Assembly (NCBI RefSeq): GCF_042453785.1
Contig: NC_091664.1
Span: 29,064,501 to 29,128,500, forward strand
DNA from: Malus domestica
Taxonomy: Eukaryota; Streptophyta; Magnoliopsida; Rosales; Rosaceae
Direction of reading: 5' to 3'
DNA length: 64,000 nt
Each line of letters starts with the position of its first letter. The first letter of the stretch is position 1. Below, piece by piece: positions 1-12,215 of the stretch. The notes under the pieces were generated by a model. The model searched no databases. It was given only the letters and a program-made list of their open reading frames with translations, and was not told the DNA's origin. The position numbers were made by a program, and so were the translations under genes.

Positions 1-2650
1 GGACAAGACCTTGACACAAGATGTTGTAGATGTCAAGAAGGTAGGAGATAGAATCATAGCAATCAAGATTGTAATAGGACAAGAACTCATCAATGTGATT
101 AGTGCGTACGCACCTTAAGTAGGGTTGGATACGAGTTCGAAGGAGAAATTTTGGGAAGACCTTGGAGACTTGGTACAAGGAATTGCTCAGACGAAGAAGT
201 TATTTATAGGAGGATATTTAAATAGACACGTGGGCAGGGAGACAGGCAACTATGGAAGTTTTCATGGTGGCCATGGTTTTGGAGAGAGAAACGAGAATGG
301 GGAAGCTATCTTGGATTTTGCAATGGCATATGATCTCTTATTAGCCAACACCTTCTTTAAGAAGAGAGAAGAACATGTGATCACCTACAAAAGTAGGTCG
401 TCAAAAACACAAATAAATTTTCTTCTAATGAGGAAATGGGATCGTATAACTTGTAAGGAATGCAAAGTTATACTGGGAGAGAGCTTGGCTAATCAACATC
501 GCTTGTTGGTGATGGATGTACATATCAAAAGAGTGAGAAAAAAGAACAAGACTTGGAAGTGCCCAAGTACTAGATGGTGGAATCTAAAAGGAGAAAAACA
601 GGTCATTTTCAAAGAGAAAGTAATCACCCAGTGTGTGTGGGATAGAGAGGAGGAAGCTAGCCAAATGTGGGATTCCATGGCTAGTTGTATCCGAAAAGTA
701 GCAAAAGAGGTATTAGGAGAGTCCAAGGGCTTTGCTCCACACCAAAAGGAATCTTGGTGGTGGAATGAGGAGGTACAAACAAAGGTGAAGGCTAAGAAGG
801 AATGTTGTAAAGCCTTATACAAGGATAGGACCAATGAAAATGGTGAAAGGTATAGAAGAGCGAAGCAAGAGGCAAAGAAAGCTGTGAGAGAAGCTAAGTT
901 AGCGGCTTATGATGATATGTATAAGCAACTAGATACCAAAGAAGGAGAGTTTGATATCTATAAACTAGCTAGAGTAAGGGAAAAGAAGACAAGTGACCTA
1001 AACCAAGTGAGGTGCATCAAGGATGAGGATGGAAAAGTTCTTGCTACAGAGAACGCGGTCAAAGACAGATGGAGATGTTATTTTCATAATCTTTTCAATA
1101 AAGGACATGAAAGGATTACTTCTTTAGGGGAGTTGAGTAACTCAGAAGAATGTAGAAACTACTCATTTTATCGTCGAATCAGGAAGGAAGAAATGGTTGT
1201 AGCTTTGAAGAAGATGAAGCATAGAAAAGCAGTGGGCCCAGACGATATACCGATTGAAGTGTGGAAAGTCTTGGGAGAGACACGTATAGCATGACTCACT
1301 GACCTTTTCAATAGGATTTTGAAAACGAAGAAGATGTTAAATGAGTGGCGAAAGAGCACTTTGGTGCCTATCTACAAGAATAAGGGCGACGTACAAAATT
1401 GCATGAACTATAGGGGTATTAAGCTCTTGAGTCATACAATGAAGCTCTAGGACAGAGTCATTAAGCATAGATTGAGGCAAGAGACACGGGTTTCGAACAA
1501 CCAATTCGGGTTCATGCCAGGGCGCTCAACCATAGAGGCAATCTATCTCTTACGAAGATTGATAGAAAGATATAGAGATGAGAAAAAGGATTTACACATG
1601 GTCTTTATAGATTTGGAAAAAGAGTATGATAGGGTCCCAAGAGACATTCTTTGGAGGATTTTAGAGAAGAAATGAGTACGAGTAGCATATATCCAAGCTA
1701 TAAAGGATATGTATGAAGGAGCAAAGACTGCCGTAAGAACTCATGAAGGACAAACCGAAAGCTTCCCCATAACTATAGGATTACATCAAGCCTCATCCTT
1801 AAGTCCTTACCTTTTTGCGTTGGTAATGGATGAATTAATAGGACATATTCAATATGATATTCCTTGATGTATGCTTTTCGTAAACGATATAGTGTTGATA
1901 GATGAAACTCAGGAAGGGGTAAATGCGAAGCTTAACCTTTGGAGAAAAGTGTTTGAATCTAAAGGTCTTCGCCTAAGCCGATCAAAGACAGAATATATGG
2001 AGTTTAAGTTCAGTGCAAATGGAGGCCAAAATGAGTTAGGGGTGAGGATCGGAGATCAGGAAATACCAAAGAGCGACCGTTTTCGCTACGTAGGATCTAT
2101 CTTGGAAAAGAACGGAGAATTAGATGGAGATCTCAACCATAGAATACAAGTTGGATGGATGAAGTGGAAGAGTGCATCCGGCGTGTTGTGTGACCGTCGT
2201 ATGCCACTGAAGCTCAAGGGAAAATTTTATAAGACGACAATAAGGCTGGCGATGCTGTATGGCACAGAATGTTGGGTGGTGAAGCATCAACACGTACACA
2301 AAATGGGTGTAGCAGAGATGAGAATGCTTCGTTGGATATGTGGGCACACGAGAAATGATAAGATTAGGAATGAGGATATCCGAGGTAAAGTAGGAGTAGC
2401 CGAAATTGTAGGAAAGCTGAGAGAAAATTGGTTACGGTGGTTTGGACATGTGCAAAGAAGGCCTACTGACGCTCCGGTTAGAAGATGCGACTACGGAACA
2501 GAGGTTCAGGGCCGAAGGGGTAGAGGAAGACCTAGAAAATCTTTGGAAGAGACTCTAAGAAAAGACTTAGAGTACTTGGATCTAACGGAGGACATGACAC
2601 AGGACCGAGCATAATGGCGTTCTAAGATTCATATAGTCGACCCCACTCAG
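1..2650 (+). mobile_element. RTE-type non-LTR retrotransposon (LINE), copy A, 5' end outside window
   Basis: One reading frame can be followed from base 2 to about 2650 and encodes the end of an endonuclease domain and then a reverse transcriptase, in the order typical of LINE ORF2. The 3' part is closely similar to copies at 6134-7006 and 47943-48275. The right border is near 2650, where the sequence changes abruptly to another repeat. Copy B continues at this point into a short 3' end and a TTG tail, which copy A lacks, so copy A is cut at its 3' end too. The clade name (RTE) rests on the C-terminal region and the simple-repeat tail of copy B; I could not run a phylogeny. Confidence 0.88.
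2..2650 (+). pseudogene. RTE endonuclease/reverse transcriptase reading frame, inactivated by in-frame stops
   Basis: The frame shows an endonuclease tail with the SAYAP motif and a His-containing QHRLLV block, and then an RT with [27 protein letters not shown] and a catalytic box. Stops interrupt it in the same frame at 116-118, 1292-1294, 1448-1450, 1673-1675, 1865-1867 and 2612-2614; no frameshift is needed to follow the protein. Key positions are damaged: the usual G-D-L-N endonuclease motif reads G-Y-L-N, QIDFLL reads QINFLL, and the RT A/F-D-D catalytic box reads F-V-N-D. It cannot make a working protein. Most of the stops are explained by C-to-T or G-to-A changes at Trp or Gln codons. 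Confidence 0.88.
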
Positions 2651-2914
2651 TGACTTGGATTTTTCAAGTCTCCAACCGAGAAGTTTTCCTCACTCGGGAA
2701 ATTAAGGGAATACTACCTCAACCTACATGCTCCACTCATAAAGCTTCAACATACAAGCTTCAACAAAAGAAAAATTCAAAGAACTTAGTGAAGAAGGCTT
2801 TGGTGTATTTAACACAATATGTTGAAATCAAGCAAAGCTTATTTATTGATATCTCCGATAAGTTACAAATATGTACATATACATGAGTCAAAATAAACAA
2901 ACAAGAGGGAGCCT

Positions 2915-3588
2915 TCACAAAGGTTGCTTAGGAGAAGTTTCAGCAGTCGGTAGAGCCCCAAAAAGAGAAGGCACCGGAGGGGGATCATTCGGAGCCTCAG
3001 TATTGGACAGAACCCTAGAAGGATGAGGCATCGTAGGTTGATCATTTGGAGCTTCATTACGCGGTACAGCCCTAGAAAACGAAGGCAATAAATGCCTTTG
3101 GAACAAACCCACAAACCTTTGATGATCAAGTAAAATCTGACCATTAGATTTCTTCATCTGGTCAAGCTTCCTCTTCATGTTTGTAGCATAGTCATGTGCG
3201 AGCCGGTGCAGCTGTTTATTCTCATGTTTGAGCCCTCTAATCTCCTGTTGAGACTCATCACTTCAGCCGCCAATGATTCAACTTGGCGAGTTCGAGCAAA
3301 TAGGCGTTGGGCCATATTAGACACAGAACCTGCACACTGAACACTGAGAGCCAGAGAATCCTTAACAGCCAACTCATCAGACCGTTTGGAAAGTAGTCTA
3401 TTATCTTAGGGAGTGAAAAGGTTCCTGGCCACCACCGCAGCGGTCATATCATTCTTCATCACGGAATCCCCAACGATAAGAGGACCAGTAGGGGATAAGA
3501 AGGATGAGCGTCATATATTGTCTGGAGAAGGCGTGGCTGCCTCTTCAACAAGGTTCAAGTCAAAACGACGGTCGGAAGGGCCAGACAT
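2915..3588 (-). pseudogene. Decayed ORF of the LARD-like element, unknown function
   Basis: Read on the minus strand from an ATG at 3586-3588, the frame starts MSGPSDRRFDLNLVEEA and ends SPKQPL followed by a stop at 2915-2917. The frame is broken by a stop near 3519, another near 3408, and a one-base loss near 3246. That loss shifts the frame between the MSL and QEIRGLKHENKQLHR segments. The middle is heptad-like and probably coiled coil. The C-terminal part is proline-rich with repeated EAPND motifs. It resembles short ORFs carried by a Rosaceae repeat family. I do not recognise a gag zinc knuckle or any enzymatic motif. Confidence 0.6.
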
Positions 3589-3770
3589 TTTCAAATGTGT
3601 TGAAGAGAGAAGAGGTCGGACAAATCAAGATATTAGAAGTGCAAGAATAGAGCTTCTACTGGTAGAGATTCAAGTGTGCTTTGGAACTTAATGCCAGCCT
3701 CTATAAAATTCTGCACTCGACGGAGCTTCAGAAATCGAAGAGGCGCCTGCTCAGAAATCGAAGAGGTGTT

Positions 3771-3896
3771 TGCTTTCTCAAAAGCTGGGCTGCTCAAAGA
3801 CCACGAGGGCCGATCTTAGAAATCGAATCGAATACACGTTTGCTTTCTCAAAAGCTGGGCTGCTCAAAGACCGCGAATGCCGATCTCAGAAATCGA
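3771..3896 (+). repeat. Two-copy direct repeat, period 70 bp
   Basis: A unit beginning TGCTTTCTCAAAAGCTGGGC occurs at 3771 and again at 3841, followed in both copies by CTGCTCAAAGACC and a GAAATCGAA end. It is part of the interior of the LARD-like element. Confidence 0.85.
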
Positions 3897-4350
3897 AAAG
3901 ACACCTGTTTTTTCAACCTTGTCAGCACCTGTCACATGCACACTCAGCTTCGTGGAAATTACGGGCATTCTATCGAAGATTTCTGGTGAAGTAGAAAGCA
4001 CGTGAATCTTACTGTTCAATAATCCATTTTCCACACGCAATATCAGCTCATGGGTACCATAGATAACTTTGCCAAAGATCACTGACAAAGTTTAGACGCG
4101 TGAAGTTTGCAGCTTCCACTATATCGCTATGACCAAGAAGGGTAAAAGAATAGCAAAGAAACAGCACTAACAAAGTTTAGACACATAAATTTTGAAGGTC
4201 TAGCTACCATATTATTACCCACAAAGGTAAAGGAACAGCACCACTGCTGGATAATTGGAAAGTCCCTGTGTGTCAACCTCTGTGCTCCATGGCAAGGTAG
4301 ACTAGTAAACATGCCCAACCTTTACTCACATTCGAGAAAACACTCCCAAC

Positions 4351-4602
4351 AAGATTGCTTGCTCCAAAATCGAAAAGGCACCGTCCTCCGAATCTCGAGA
4401 GCCAGACTCCTAACATGCTTACTTTCTCAAAAATCGAAGAGACACCACTCTCCGAATCTCGAGAGCCAGACTCCCAGCAGGATTGCTTTCTCAAAAATCG
4501 AAGAGGCATCGTTCTTCGAATCTCAAGAGCCAGATCCCCGACAGAATTGTTTGTTCAAAAACCGAAGAGGCACCGCTTTCTCAACTTCGAGAGCCAGATC
4601 TC
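4351..4602 (+). repeat. Four-unit imperfect tandem repeat, period about 63-66 bp
   Basis: Each unit carries an AAATCGAAGAGGCACC-like block followed by CTCGAGAGCCAGACTCC and a GATTGCTTTCTC-like spacer. Four diverged units are visible. The same GAAATCGAAGAGG word also occurs in the repeat near 3730-3900, so the whole internal region of this element grew by local duplication. Confidence 0.85.
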
Positions 4603-4939
4603 CTTGGATAAAACTTGTCTGTAACTTCACACGCAACATCAGCTTTCCAGATACCACATACCACTTTTTCAAAGTGCTCTGACAGAGTTAAAACACGTGA
4701 AGCTGGAAGCTCCCACTACTGTGCTATGACCAAGCAGGGTAAAGGAATAACATTACTACTTGTTGTTAGGGATACTCCTATATATGTCGACCTTCATCCT
4801 CAACTGACAGGTTGCAAAAATCCTCAACCTTTCCTCATATCTGAGAGGACACTCCCAACAAAGCCTCTTGAAATACTCAGTTTTCTTTCCCCCCGATAAT
4901 ACCTCTGTAAAAAAGCTACACCAGAGCAAGAATATCTCA

Positions 4940-5810
4940 TATCATCAGGGTTAAAAGCAAGAGTATCTCATATCATGCTTTTTCCCTGTCTTTTCCTTTG
5001 GCCTTGTTCTTACCTGCAAGATAAGGAGAAAGAAAGCAATCAGTCAGCACTTGGAATCAAGCTTCCAGTCAGGAACTGACTGCCTGGAACCCCTTACCTG
5101 ATTACTTACCTGGCATTGCTCTCGAGTACTCATCTTCAACATCTTATGCTTCCAGAGAAGATACCACATCTGCCTGAGGAACAGATAGGGCAAGTGAGAA
5201 GGATACAAGGAAGCATGTGGAGACAAACGTAACAGAACACGTGCCGATACATCCACTACTTTGTCAACAGCAAAAGTATCCCATATCAGCAGGGTCGAAC
5301 GTACTCTAGATTTGATGGACTTGTTTTAACTCTCAAATTCTTCAGTCGGCCTTATACTCTGGAGGAAACCAGAAAACCCTCTAGCCCAGTTCAAGAATAA
5401 GCCTGTGGAAAGTTACTTCTTCAAAAGCAAAAGTATCTCATATCATCTCTTCTCATTTTTCTTCTCTTTATCCTTCATGCTGCCTGCAAGATAGGGAGAA
5501 TGAGAACAATCAGCCGGAACTCGAAATCAAACTTCTAATCTGGGACTGATTGCTTGGAGCTCTGATTGCTTACCTTGTCTGTCACCTCTTTCAGCAGATC
5601 CCCTAGCTTGGTGACTTGAGGGACTCCTACTACATGGTTTGTATCGCGCTTGACCAAGCCTGAAACTACATGCAAGCTTCAAGTGAAATTGATACATTAC
5701 CTTGTGCATCTCCACCAGTTAAAGATACCACCCCTAGATGGAGGAAGAGTACTTCCAGAGAAGATGCCACATCTACCTATGAGACAGATAAGGCAAGTGA
5801 AGACGATACC
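4940..5810 (+). repeat. Diverged direct duplication inside the LARD-like element
   Basis: Segments starting AGCAAGAGTATCTCATATCA (about 4958) and AGCAAAAGTATCTCATATCA (about 5424) are followed by the same order of landmarks: CTGCAAGATA-GGAGAA, a CAATCAG block, a CTTCCAGAGAAGAT block and a GACAGATA-GGCAAGTG block (5150-5195 versus 5750-5795). The copies are clearly related but diverged by substitutions and small indels. Confidence 0.75.
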
Positions 5811-6133
5811 ACACTTCGGTAGTTAGAAGTTTCGTGATTACGAGATCATTCTCCCATAATATTTCCTAATGTCATTTGTACTAAATCATTCACTTGTACT
5901 CACTAAAGGAGAGTTTGAGCCTATGTACTTGTGTAAACCCTTCACATTTAATGAGAACTCCTCTATCCTGTGGACGTAACCAATCTGGGTGAACCACGTA
6001 CATCTTGTGTTTGCTTTCCTATCTCTATCCATTTACATACTTATCCACACTAATGACCGGAGCAATCTAGCGAAGATCACAAACTTAATTTTTTCTGTTG
6101 TACCAAAGTCCTCACTGATTTTGTGCATCAACA

Positions 6134-7006
6134 ATCCTTAAGTCCTTAATGGATGAGTTAACAAGACATATTCAAGATGATACTCCTTGGTGCATGCTTT
6201 TCGTAAACGATATAGTGTTGATAGATGAAACTCGGGAAGGGGTAAATGCGAAGCTTAACCTCTCGAGAGAAATGTTGGAATCTAAAGGTCTTCGCCTAAG
6301 CCGATCAAAGACAGAATATATGGAGTGCAAGTTTAGTGCAAATGGAGGCCAAAATGAGTTAGGGGTGAGGATTGGAGATCAGGAAATACCAAAAAGCGAC
6401 CGTTTTCGCTACCTAGGATCTATCTTGCAAAAGAACGGAGAATTAGATGGAGATCTCAACCATAGAATACAAGCTGGATGGATGAAGTGGAAGAGTGCAT
6501 CTGACGTGTTGTGTGACCGTCGTAGGCCACTGAAGCTCAAGGGAAAATTTCATAGGACGGCAATAAGGCTGGCGATGCTGTATGGCACAGAATGTTGGGC
6601 GGTGAAGTATCAACACGTACACAAAATGGGTGTAGCGGAGATGAGGATGCTTCGTTGGATGTGTGGGCACACGAGAAAGGATAAGATTAGGAATGAGGAT
6701 ATCCGAGGTAAAGTAGGAGTAGCCGAAATTGAAGGAAAGATGAGAGAAAATCGGTTACGGTGGTTTGGACATGTGCAAAGAAGGCCTACTGACGCTCTAG
6801 TTCGAAGATGTGACTACGGGACAGAGGTTCAAGGCCGAAGGGGTAGAGGAAAACCTAGGAAAACTTTGGAAGAGACCCTAAGAAAAGACTTAGAGTACTT
6901 GGATCTAACGGAGGATATGACACAAAACCGAGCGCAATGGCGTTCTAGGATTCATATAGCCGACCTCACTTAGTGGGAAAAGGCTTTGTTGTTGTTGTTG
7001 TTGTTG
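6134..7006 (+). mobile_element. RTE-type LINE, copy B, 5'-truncated, with complete 3' tail
   Basis: The sequence starts within the RT palm region (ATCCTTAAGTCC; compare 1794-1807 in copy A) and lacks 16 bp present in copy A just before ATGGATGA. An open frame (6149-6973, 274 codons) covers the FVND box, the thumb and the C-terminal DYGTEVQGRRGRG region. It carries none of the copy A stops. The 3' end is GGGAAAAGGC followed by seven TTG units (6986-7006), the simple-sequence tail expected for RTE elements. The 5' truncation coincides exactly with the end of the LTR-like sequence. Confidence 0.88.
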
Positions 7007-7347
7007 TATGTAGTACTGAACAGGCTTCAGGGGTTGCATGAAATTTGGTTAACATGCTATACAACCTTTGATTCTCCACTGACAATGAACTACTTTAGGT
7101 CCTATTCCCCAGAATTTGGGCTCCATCAGTTAAGAGTTTCTTCTCACAAATACTGTTGGTTTCATTCAGAAGTTACCAACTACAGTGGTAAGATGCTTGT
7201 ACAATTTATTCATGAATATGCTACCGTGGAGTTTAATTTTTCTGTCTCCTACTGTTCATTTTCAACTGCATTGCAAGAAAAATGTTTCGACGAATGTCAG
7301 TCAAGCTGATCATGTCTTGCACTTCTTTCCACTAACTGATCTTACAG

Positions 7348-8364
7348 GTTGCTGCCTTCAGAGCAACACTGGAGGAGATATCAGAGTCATCATTGTTGTA
7401 TGTGGTGGATATCAGGTACAATATATTTGGAAACCTTTGAAATGATGCATTCGTGATGGAGAACATTGTTACCTTATTAGATGTTGATATCAACTTCAGT
7501 CATCCACTGGCTGAGCAACAGGTAAAAGCTGTAGACAAAGTTTTGTCAGAACTAGACGTGTCTGCAATTCCAAAGTTGCTGGTGTGGAACAAGGTACAGT
7601 GAATGTACAGTGAATTTCCTTGATGGCTCAGTTATTAATCCGTGAGGAACTCTATTTTTATCATCATATCTGTGAATTCTGTGGTGGTGGTTGTTCGTTT
7701 ATTTGCGTGGAGTTCGCATGGGTCTTCTTTTATAAATACTGATGATCATGAACCGGGTTTCATTCGTGAAGCGTATACACAAGATTGATGATACACGACT
7801 AATATTTTGCAGGCTGATAAGTTAAGTGATCCTGAAAGCATAAAGTTTAAAGCAGAAATGAGAAATGATGTAGTTTGCATATCTGCTCTGGCCCTCTGGG
7901 TGGTGAGGGCATAAATAAGCTGCAGAAAAAATTGAAGGTACGAGGGCTTGTTTCACTGTCCACTTTTGATACTCGAGAGTTGAGTCTGTACTTACATGAA
8001 GTGACAGCAATATGTTGCTTAACAGGACTCTATGGTATGGGTGGAAGCCTTGATCCCGCTCAAGGAAGGGGAGCTTCTTAGACCATACATAAGGTTGGAA
8101 TGGTGGAGAGAACGGTAAGTATGCAGTGGATGTTGATTTTTAGGTAAACTTTTTGGTATGTGAGTATGATAGACGATATCCGACCCTTGCAAAGCAGGAA
8201 GCTTTTGTTGGCTTGGGTACGTGCATGCGTCTCAGTTTCATTATCGTTCTAAACATTTTGTATATTTATAGGAATATACGGACAAAGGAACGCTGATAAA
8301 GGCACACGTACCGCTGTGGTATGCAAGGTTACTAACACCAATGAGGCAACTGTGCATATCATGA
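7348..8364 (+). pseudogene. HflX-type GTPase gene, 3' remnant (pseudogene)
   Basis: Five exon remnants with good splice borders encode the second half of a plastid-type HflX GTPase: 7348-7415 (VAAFRATLEEISESS), 7500-7593 (SHPLAEQ to VWNK), 7813-7937 (ADKLSDPE, completing the NKxD G4 motif, then VCISAL, the G5 region), 8026-8114 (DSMVWVEALIP) and 8272-8364 (EYTDKGTLIKAHVPL to a stop). An insertion of about 8 bases after CISAL (near 7890) brings a stop in frame, and one base is missing near 8080. Exons for the N-terminal domain and the G1-G3 motifs are absent; RTE copy B lies where the upstream intron should be. HflX proteins bind ribosomes in bacteria and plastids. This copy cannot encode one. 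The introns show it is not a retrocopy. Confidence 0.82.
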
Positions 8365-8896
8365 TCGCAATTTTATTCATCGACAGTCCATTGTAATTCT
8401 TCTGTACATATGTAGCATACCATCTTTCTGTCCGGTGTAAAATACTAACTAACTTTGTATCTTGTCCGATTAGTTGATGCAGCACGAAGCAAGAGGGAAA
8501 CATAAACCCTCGTAGAACATTTTTTTTTCTGAAATCCACGAGAGTTTGAAAGAAAACCCAAAGGTTACTTTGATTAATCGATGATTGAATGATTACACTG
8601 TAACATCCAAAGGCTTTAAATAAACTGACTACAACTCCTAAAACAACTCAAATGACTGAAGTAAATAAAATGGTATTAGACATTAATCCAGTTGTAACTC
8701 AAATGTCCAAATTTTATTGCGAAAATTAAAACTACATTTGGAGGCTGAAACGACTTCGGACAACCAAAATTCATCATACGTCACAGAGAAGCGATAAATT
8801 TGAATTGTGTCATCATTCCCTTTCCAAAAAAATATCATGGGCCCAAATTTGCGCTCCGGACACCAAATGTGCAAATTTCCATTGCGTCACTTTACC
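8365..8896. other. Spacer without recognised gene
   Basis: AT-rich sequence downstream of the HflX remnant. Short ORFs occur on both strands but none resembles a known protein. Some of it may be former 3' UTR of the HflX gene. Confidence 0.6.
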
Positions 8897-9915
8897 TTCG
8901 GTCCATTTTCTCTTCAATTCATTTGGTCATTTGTTGTGTGTCATTATTTTTCTTACTAGCATCTCAAAATGTGCAGCCTTTCACTTTTTGCATCTTATTG
9001 TTTTAAGTTATCGAGTTCACACGAGTTACCGTGTGGTTTGTTTGATGTACATCGCGGCAGGCAGAAGACACTGTCCAAACGTAGGTTTTCTGTATATAGC
9101 AGCCGAACCCTAATCATCGTGATTGAATCAATCAAACTTACCTAAAATCACAAATATGAAACAATTTCGAGGAGTTGTGCTATCATCTAGTCATGTTGTT
9201 CATCTTCTGCAAAACTGAAGCTGCAGTGGTATACGGTTCAAAGTTGAAGCTATTTCCAATTTTAGTCTGTTTAGCTGCTAATGGCATTTTCATAGGTCAC
9301 CCTCATCTATACCCTAAACCCAATATTCAAACCGCGTTGGGATTTTGCCCAGCGTAAGAAACAGTGAGGAAACTTCATACGTATCCCTAAAATGGGATGG
9401 GTATTTTAAGCCTTGCGATGGTCCATTTCCTCTTTTAATCCATTCAGCCATTTGTTCCATATCATTAGTTTTCCTACTAGCATCTTAATTATTGTTTTAA
9501 GTTCTTGAGTTCACACAAGTTACCGTATGGTTTGTTCGATGTACATGCAAATCACACCTGGCAGAAGACACTGTCCAAACGTAGGTTTTCTGTATATAGC
9601 AGTCGAACCCTAATCATGGTGATTGAATCAATCACACTTACCTGAAATCACAAATACGAAACCATTAGTCCAATCAATCTTAAATCCATTTTGAGAAGTT
9701 GAGCTGTCACCTAGTCATGTTGTTTATCTCCTGCAAAACTGAAGCTCCAGTGGTATTTGGTTCAAAATTGAAACTATTCCAACTTTAGCATGTTTACCCG
9801 CTAATGGCATTTTCACAAATAAATTAATAGGTCATCCTATCTATACCCTTAACCCTATATTGAAATCGCGTTGGGATTTCTGCCCACGCGGGAGAAGTAG
9901 TGAAGAAACTTCGTA
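8897..9915 (+). repeat. Direct duplication of about 0.5 kb non-coding DNA
   Basis: Two adjacent copies (about 8897-9365 and 9413-9915, offset about 498 bp) share long runs. Examples are CACTGTCCAAACGTAGGTTT at 9069 and 9567, the CGAACCCTAATCAT-GTGATTG block, and the GCAAAACTGAAGCT block. Both end with GGGATTT-GCCCA-CG near 9345 and 9880. Divergence is moderate, with several small indels. There is no coding potential that I can defend. Confidence 0.85.
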
Positions 9916-10492
9916 CGCCTAAAATGTGACGCCAAAATAGGTATCATATTAGTAGAAAGCCTAAACCACTAGCGCTGGAAGGAAACTTTGATATTACCTT
10001 ACACATTTTAATATATGTACACATGTAAAAAAAATTTGGGGCCCTGTGCGTAAAGAAAATTTGAGGGCTTTGTGTGGTGGTACCTTTTCCACACCCTCAT
10101 GGCTGTCTCTGTAGTGCAGGAAAGTTATCCTCAGGAACAGAGTATAGAAAAGGTTTTCAGTAATAGCGTCTAACTTGAGTAGCTCTCATACCGCATGAAA
10201 AAAAAAAAGTAAGGTTAGGTGGAACCAAAACTCAACTATCGTATGCTTTTGTAGGAAATGCCTACAAATGATGTGGTGATGACACCCCTACCCCTTTTTT
10301 TCCTCTTTTAAGAGCATTGCATATTGATTGATTAAAGTGATGCAAACTCTATTAGCCAAAAGGGAAGAAAAACAAAATGTCAGAGAAATATTCTTTCTTG
10401 GAGCAGGTGACACCAGAGAATAAGTTTGACAATGTGAAAAGGTCTTTATCCACAGTAGTTGGGAGTGGTTCCATTTCTTCCATTAGTTCACC

Positions 10493-10501
10493 TCTATAAA
10501 T
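10493..10501 (+). promoter_or_regulatory. TATA box of the peroxidase gene
   Basis: TCTATAAAT lies 62-70 bp upstream of the peroxidase ATG, a normal plant spacing that leaves a 5' UTR of roughly 30-40 bases. No other TATA-like word sits closer to the start. Confidence 0.6.
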
Positions 10502-10508
10502 TAACTAG

Positions 10509-12215
<1,707 letters not shown>

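Larger units (their letters stand above)
2651..6133. mobile_element. Non-autonomous LTR-retrotransposon-like element (LARD-like), left end truncated
   Basis: The block between the two RTE copies has no reverse transcriptase, integrase or protease that I can recognise. Its right end (about 5850-6133) looks like a plant LTR read on the plus strand. It has a CTCCTCTATCCTGTGGACG-type R/U5 stretch and a terminal CATCAACA at 6126-6133, immediately before RTE copy B. No matching LTR is seen at the left side, which joins RTE copy A directly. The interior holds a decayed minus-strand ORF (2915-3588) and several direct repeats. I recall this family as abundant in apple and pear but cannot search for it. 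It could also be two nested elements rather than one. Confidence 0.6.

Noticed and set aside
3681-3989. Overlapping ORFs in the LARD-like region
   Set aside because: Translations of short direct repeats; frames and strands disagree and no domain appears.
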